64,000 bases of DNA, taken from positions 751,690 to 815,689 of the forward strand of contig NZ_DF820425.1 in NCBI RefSeq assembly GCF_000617845.2. Direction: 5' to 3'. Numbering within the stretch: the first letter of the stretch is position 1; every line of letters starts with the position of its first letter. The notes below the pieces were generated by a model. The model did no database searches. It saw only the letters and a list, made by a program, of their open reading frames with translations, and was not told the origin of the DNA. The translations under genes were made by a program, and so were the position numbers. Origin of the DNA: Bradyrhizobium sp. DOA9. Lineage in GTDB: Bacteria; Pseudomonadota; Alphaproteobacteria; Rhizobiales; Xanthobacteraceae. Shown here piece after piece: positions 60,169 to 64,000 of the stretch.

Positions 60169-61176
60169 TCACGCGTCCCCCCGAATCTGCTGCGGCGTCA
60201 TCCGGAGCGGACCGTTGCCGGCCGCCTCGGCTTCCTTGATCAGCGCAACAATGCGGCGCATCAGCGGCACGGCGACATGATTCTGCTCGGCGAGCGCAAT
60301 GACCGCTCCTTGCAGATAGTCGATCTCGGTCTTGCGGCCCTGCTTCAGATCCTGCCACATCGAGGAGCGCGCCTCCGGATCGATCTTCATGGTCCGCCCG
60401 AGGATCGCGCGGAAGATCGCATCGGGCAGCCGCAGCAGGGTCGGAGACCACCTCATCGGGATCGGCGTCGACGACACCGGAACGATGCCGGCGGCCTTCA
60501 GTGCGGCCAGCCCTTCCGCCATCTGGTCGGCGAACAATCTTCGCCAGTCGCGGTTCGCCAGTTGCGCGGCGAGCGGCATGTCGGACAACGCGCTCAGCGC
60601 GTTGTTGAGGTTGATGATCAGCTTGCCCCATTGCACGCCGGTGATGTCACGGCTCGCGCGAACCGTAAGGCCGGAGACCGAAAGCGCCGCCGCCGTGTTT
60701 TCCGGATTCTCTCCGACATGGATGTCACCGGAGGTCGAGCGGTGGAAACGGCCATCGCCCATCGCGATCACGTTGAACGGCACCATGCCGGCGAGCACGG
60801 AGCGGCCGCCGAGCCGCTCGCGCAGCACCGCGACATTGCCGATGCCGTTCTGAAGCGAGACGATGACGGCATCCTCGGGCGCATGCTGCGCGATCTGGTC
60901 GGCGACGGCGGCAGTATCGGCGCTCTTCACCGTGACCAGCACGATGCCGGCGCTGTGCAAGATCGAAGGGTCTTCCGACAGCGCAAGCTGCCCGGCACCG
61001 AGCTTCGTCTCGGAGCCGTCGAAATCGGTCAGAAGCAGGCCGAACCGCTCGATCTCGGTCTTCACCCGCGGTCGGACCAACAGCGCGACGCGCCGGCCGG
61101 CAGCGGCCAGCCTGCCGCCGACGAAACAGCCGATGGCGCCGGCGCCAGCCACCACGATCGATCGATCCGCAACCAC
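60169..61176 (-). CDS. Ketopantoate reductase (PanE/ApbA) family protein, paralogue 2
   Basis: The 335-residue product has an NADP motif (IVVAGAGAIGCFVGGRLAAAGRRV, residues 7-30) and LVTVKSADTAAVADQI. The catalytic-lysine helix is in GVQWGKLIINLNNALSALS and the C-terminal domain contains SSMWQDLKQGRKTEIDYLQG, a strong ApbA signature. It is closer to classical 2-dehydropantoate 2-reductase than the copy at 47133 because the SSMxQDxxxGRxTEID block is intact. GTG 61176 is the start. It is followed by the small exported protein gene 17 bases later. Confidence 0.9.
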   Translation of the reverse strand: MVADRSIVVAGAGAIGCFVGGRLAAAGRRVALLVRPRVKTEIERFGLLLTDFDGSETKLGAGQLALSEDPSILHSAGIVLVTVKSADTAAVADQIAQHAPEDAVIVSLQNGIGNVAVLRERLGGRSVLAGMVPFNVIAMGDGRFHRSTSGDIHVGENPENTAAALSVSGLTVRASRDITGVQWGKLIINLNNALSALSDMPLAAQLANRDWRRLFADQMAEGLAALKAAGIVPVSSTPIPMRWSPTLLRLPDAIFRAILGRTMKIDPEARSSMWQDLKQGRKTEIDYLQGAVIALAEQNHVAVPLMRRIVALIKEAEAAGNGPLRMTPQQIRGDA

Positions 61177-61337
61177 TGGGCTTGCTCCCTGAATGACCGG
61201 CCTTCGATAGCAGAGGTGTGGCCGTCAACCAATCGCGGCGCATCCGACTTGTAACGGTCATGACTGCCCCATATGCTTTCAGCCCGGGGGCAGTCAGCGG
61301 CGAGCGCTCGCCAACGAGAACGCCAAAGGAGAGCACC

Positions 61338-61904
61338 ATGGGTCTACTCGACGTCCTCAACGGCATGCAGAACGGCCCGCGCGGCCCCAGCGCACCGAGC
61401 TCAGAGAAATCCTCCGGCGGCATGTCGCCCATGACCATGGCGCTGCTCGGCCTGCTCGCCTGGAAGGCGTTCAAGCACATGACCGCAAGCCAGTCCGGGA
61501 CGGCGCCGCAACCGTCGCCGACACCGGCCCCCCCGCCGGTGAATGCCGGCGCGGGCGGCGGACTCGGCGACATTCTCAAGGGTGGTCTCGGCGGCCTGCT
61601 CGCCGGCGGCGCGGCCGGCACCGTGCTGAGCGGCGGGCTCGGCGATCTCCTCAACCAGTTGCAGCAGGGCGGCCACGGCGACGCCGCGAAATCCTGGGTC
61701 GGCAAGGGCGAGAACAAGCCGATCGCGCCGGGCGATCTCGCCAGCGCACTCGGTGCCGACCAGATCGAGAGCCTCTCCGCCCAGAGCGGCCTGTCGCGCG
61801 AGGAGCTGCTGTCCGGCCTCAGCCAGTATCTGCCGCAGGTGGTCGACCATCTGACGCCGGATGGACGGCTGCCGACCGAGAACGAGCTCTCGGGCCGGAT
61901 CTGA
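61338..61904 (+). CDS. YidB-family (DUF937) protein
   Basis: The 188-residue product begins GLLDVLNGMQNGPRGPS, has a glycine/proline-rich middle (residues about 60-100), and ends with the DUF937/YidB domain: GDLLNQLQQGGHGDAAKSWVGKGENKPIAPGDLASALG and GLSREELLSGLSQYLPQVVDHLTPDGRLP. The family is widespread and functionally unassigned. ATG 61338 is supported by AGGAG at 61327-61331. The open frame from 61218 adds non-conserved sequence. It lies 29 bases before the YeaQ-type gene, likely in one transcript. Confidence 0.87.
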   Translation: MGLLDVLNGMQNGPRGPSAPSSEKSSGGMSPMTMALLGLLAWKAFKHMTASQSGTAPQPSPTPAPPPVNAGAGGGLGDILKGGLGGLLAGGAAGTVLSGGLGDLLNQLQQGGHGDAAKSWVGKGENKPIAPGDLASALGADQIESLSAQSGLSREELLSGLSQYLPQVVDHLTPDGRLPTENELSGRI

Positions 61905-61933
61905 CGGCAGTCTCAGGGAAGGGGAGCAAAGTC

Positions 61934-62206
61934 ATGAGCATGGGCGGCCTGTTGTGGATCATCGTCGTCGGCTTCATTGCCGGCCTCATCGCGCGCTGGC
62001 TGGCGCCGGGGCCGAACAATCCGAGCGGCTTCATCCTCACCACCATCCTCGGCATCGCCGGCGCCTTCCTGGCGACCTTCGTCGGCCAGGCCATCGGCCA
62101 TTACAGCCCGGACCAGGGGGCCGGCTTCATCACGGCGACGATCGGCGCGGTGGTGGTGCTGTTCATCTGGCACCGGCTGGTGTCGAGTGGCGTGATCAAG
62201 GGGTAG
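61934..62206 (+). CDS. GlsB/YeaQ/YmgE-family stress membrane protein
   Basis: The 90-residue product has three hydrophobic, glycine-rich helices: LLWIIVVGFIAGLIARWLAPG, GFILTTILGIAGAFLATFVG and GFITATIGAVVVLFIWHRL. This is the transglycosylase-associated or general-stress membrane family; no catalytic residues are present. The YidB-type gene just upstream suggests joint stress-related expression, which is inference. A family A repeat follows at 62252. Confidence 0.93.
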   Translation: MSMGGLLWIIVVGFIAGLIARWLAPGPNNPSGFILTTILGIAGAFLATFVGQAIGHYSPDQGAGFITATIGAVVVLFIWHRLVSSGVIKG

Positions 62207-62251
62207 AGCGCCGAGACGCCGACAACGAGTGAGGCAAACCGCCTCCTCGAG

Positions 62252-62338
62252 GTCATTGCGAGGAGCCCTTGCGACGAAGCAATCCAGACTATTTCCGCGG
62301 AAGGATTTCTGGATTGCTTCGCTCCGCTCGCAATGACG
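62252..62338. repeat. Palindromic extragenic repeat, family A, copy 5
   Basis: GTCATTGCGAGGAGC...CTCGCAATGACG with the CAATCCAGA/TCTGGATTG inner arms. It lies between the convergent YeaQ-type and SDR genes and ends three bases before the SDR stop codon. Confidence 0.9.
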
Positions 62339-62341
62339 AGC

Positions 62342-63127
62342 TCACGTCACCAAATGCATCCCCGCATCCATGCGCACGACCTCGCCGGTCATGTTGCTGG
62401 AGGCCGGCAGCGCCAGGAAGCAGACGAGCTGGGCGATGTCCTCCGCGGATGATGCGACCTTCAGCGGCACCTTCGCCACCACGCTGTCACGCACCTGCTT
62501 GGCCTGTGCCTCGCCGCGGCCCTTGGTGAACCAGGGCGTGTCGATATAGCCCGGACACACGGTGTTGACGCGGATCAGCGGCGCCAGCGCGCGCGACAGC
62601 GACAGCGTCATGGTGTTGAGCGCGCCCTTGCTCGCGGCATAGGCGATCGACGAGCCGACGCCGCTGATGCCGGCGACCGACGACACGTTCACGACCGCGG
62701 AGGGCCGGCCCGAAGCCTTCGCACCGGCCTCGAGCAGGTTGCGCGCCGCGCGCACCATCTGGAACGGGCCGATGGTGTTGACGCCGTAGACCCGCTGGAA
62801 ATCTTCCGCCGACAGACCGTCGAGATCGGCGTGAGCCACATGCTTGGTGGTGCCGGCATTGTTGACGAGGATGTCGAGCCGGCCCCAGCCGCTCGCTGCT
62901 GCGACGATCTTGCGGCAATCCTCATCCCTGGAGACGTCGCCCTGTGCGACCAATACCTCCGCAGCGCCAGCCTTGCGGCAGGTCTCGGCCGTCGCCTCGG
63001 CTTCCTTCTGGCTCGACGAATAGTTGATCACGAGCCGCGCCCCGGTGCGGGCGAGAATTTCGGCAGTCGCAGCTCCCAGCCCGGATGCGGACCCCGTCAC
63101 GATTGCGCACAAACCGTCTTTTGCCAT
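62342..63127 (-). CDS. Short-chain dehydrogenase/reductase (FabG-like)
   Basis: The 261-residue product is a classical SDR. The NAD(P) motif is IVTGSASGLGAATAE near residues 9-23, with NNAG following in ILVNNAGTT. The catalytic serine is in VVNVSSVAGISG, the YAASK motif supplies Tyr and Lys, and the C-terminal NTVCPGYIDTPW and TGEVVRMDAGMHLV blocks are present. ATG 63127 is chosen because AAGGAA lies upstream. The specific alcohol or ketone is unknown. It is divergent from an acyl-CoA dehydrogenase, which suggests a shared acyl-CoA pathway. Confidence 0.92.
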   Translation of the reverse strand: MAKDGLCAIVTGSASGLGAATAEILARTGARLVINYSSSQKEAEATAETCRKAGAAEVLVAQGDVSRDEDCRKIVAAASGWGRLDILVNNAGTTKHVAHADLDGLSAEDFQRVYGVNTIGPFQMVRAARNLLEAGAKASGRPSAVVNVSSVAGISGVGSSIAYAASKGALNTMTLSLSRALAPLIRVNTVCPGYIDTPWFTKGRGEAQAKQVRDSVVAKVPLKVASSAEDIAQLVCFLALPASSNMTGEVVRMDAGMHLVT

Positions 63128-63201
63128 CCGGATTTCCTTCCCCTGTATCTGGTGTGGCGTCCTGTTTAGCGAGTTTGTCGCGCCCTGCAAATCAAGCAAA
63201 C

Positions 63202-63214
63202 TCCGCTAAGCGGA
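63202..63214. promoter_or_regulatory. Palindrome TCCGCT-A-AGCGGA in the SDR/acyl-CoA dehydrogenase gap
   Basis: A perfect 6+1+6 dyad lies in the 247-base divergent gap, 75 bases from the SDR start. Its TCCGC-N3-GCGGA core is like sites of IclR- or TetR-type repressors. The regulator is not in the window. Confidence 0.4.
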
Positions 63215-63374
63215 ATTAGCATTTCCTGGAGCCTCGCCCCCATGCCGGCGCCGCAGATGGACCTGCGATCAACGCTTGTCAGGGCCATGGCTTTTTCCGA
63301 TCATCGGGCGCAAGAAGAGACTGCGCACTGGCCGATCAGACCGGACGCGCCAATGGCAAAACACGGGGAACGCT

Positions 63375-64000
63375 GTGGCGGAGAGTGACAATATCGTCGT
63401 CGAGACCGCGGAGAAAATCTTCGCCGATCTCGCCGATCCGCAGACCATCAACAACGACAAGACGAATGCGTGGCAGGCGCCGCTATGGCAGGCGCTGAGC
63501 GAAGCCGGCCTGCCGCTGTCCTGGGTGGCTGATGATCTCGGCGGCTCGGGCGCGAGCCTCGCCGACGGGTTTGCGCTGCTGAACGCCGCCGGCCGTTTCG
63601 CGGTTGCGGTGCCGCTGGCCGAAACCATGCTGGCGGGATGGCTGCTGGCGCAGGCGAAGATCGCTTCGCCCGAGGGCGAAATGACGATGCTGCCGGCCAC
63701 GCCAAAGGACCGCATCGGCCTGGATGCCGACGGCGCACTCTCCGGCCGCGCCCGCGGCGTGCCCTTCGCCAAGATGGCGAAGCATTTCGCGGTGCTCGCG
63801 CACGGCAAGGACGGTATTTCCATTGCGCTGATCGACACGGGCAAGGCCCGGGTCGAGGCCGGGCTCAATGTCGGCTACGACCACAGCGACACCGTCACGC
63901 TCGACAAGGTCCAGCCCATCGCCATCAAGCCCGCACCGAAGGGCTTCGAGCAGACCCACCTGATGCTGATGGGCGGCGTCGCACGCAGCCTGCAGATCGC
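63375..64000 (+). CDS. Acyl-CoA dehydrogenase, N-terminal part (cut by window end)
   Basis: An open frame from GTG 63375 runs off the right edge, giving about 208 residues. It begins VVETAEKIFADLADPQTINND and has the helical N-terminal domain of acyl-CoA dehydrogenases (ALSEAGLPLSWVADDLGGSGASLADGFALLNAAGRFAVAVPLAETMLAGWLL). The start of the middle beta domain follows (LSGRARGVPFAKMAKHFAVLA). It resembles the shorter acyl-CoA dehydrogenase subunits that pair with a second dehydrogenase protein in steroid or dicarboxylate degradation. GGGGAA precedes the start closely. The catalytic region is outside the window. Confidence 0.82.
   Translation, partial: MAESDNIVVETAEKIFADLADPQTINNDKTNAWQAPLWQALSEAGLPLSWVADDLGGSGASLADGFALLNAAGRFAVAVPLAETMLAGWLLAQAKIASPEGEMTMLPATPKDRIGLDADGALSGRARGVPFAKMAKHFAVLAHGKDGISIALIDTGKARVEAGLNVGYDHSDTVTLDKVQPIAIKPAPKGFEQTHLMLMGGVARSLQI

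Overview
The window looks like a chromosomal segment of a Bradyrhizobium-type alphaproteobacterium. It is GC-rich throughout, and it carries several families of short palindromic extragenic repeats of the kind that litter Bradyrhizobium and Rhodopseudomonas genomes. Its gene content is also typical: ATP-dependent pckA, glgP, a DUF2865 protein, many LysR, AraC and MarR regulators, several solute-binding proteins, and aromatic and acyl-CoA catabolism. This assignment rests on recognising families, not on a search. No phage, integrase, transposase, rRNA or CRISPR array was seen. One tRNA (Arg, CCT anticodon) is present. Both window ends cut a gene: a CHAT-domain protein on the left and an acyl-CoA dehydrogenase on the right.

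Layout. 1-6 kb: central carbon metabolism (pckA with a clear terminator, a thioesterase, glgP). 6-13 kb: a LysR/EamA divergent pair, a TauE/SafE permease with a TIGR02186-like partner, a family-3 solute-binding protein with a G-rich 12-bp tandem repeat, a SCO1/SenC copper chaperone with a small membrane protein, and a ClpP-like periplasmic protein. 13-20 kb: a flavin dehydrogenase followed by a secreted PHB-depolymerase-like esterase, a RidA protein, a SnoaL-like protein, and the DNA-repair pair Lhr helicase plus PdeM nuclease. 20-35 kb: pyrE, a glutathione transferase, a chemoreceptor, a CNNM/CorC-type protein, PilZ, a membrane-anchored glutamate-synthase-like protein, fpr, an ATP-grasp protein, a glutamate-type binding protein next to a DAACS symporter, a CurA-like reductase, and a secreted protein with three identical-spacing cysteine repeats.

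36-47 kb is the most coherent region. It appears to be an aryl-CoA/gentisate catabolic locus: an FAD monooxygenase of the VioD/salicylyl-CoA hydroxylase type, a benzoate-CoA-ligase-family enzyme, a MarR regulator overlapping a zeta-class maleylpyruvate/maleylacetoacetate isomerase, a gentisate 1,2-dioxygenase, and an FAD oxidoreductase plus NMT1/THI5-type ABC transporter. The promoters of the monooxygenase and dioxygenase operons, 4.2 kb apart, share an almost identical block (TAGAT, four variable bases, AGTATACTGTCAAT) overlapping the -10 hexamer. It is the best candidate operator for the MarR protein. Fumarylpyruvate hydrolase, needed to finish the pathway, is not in the window.

47-64 kb: two ketopantoate-reductase-like genes, an LCAD-type acyl-CoA dehydrogenase, an AraC/hydrolase pair with spaced direct repeats, and a LysR gene divergent from a DoxX-DsrE-TlpA export/redox operon whose DoxX gene carries a one-base frameshift. 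Then come a metallohydrolase, tRNA-Arg, and an RraA / secreted trypsin-like protease / cupin / TctC run in which the protease has visibly lower GC than its surroundings. Small envelope proteins, YidB and YeaQ-type stress proteins, an SDR and the truncated acyl-CoA dehydrogenase close the window.
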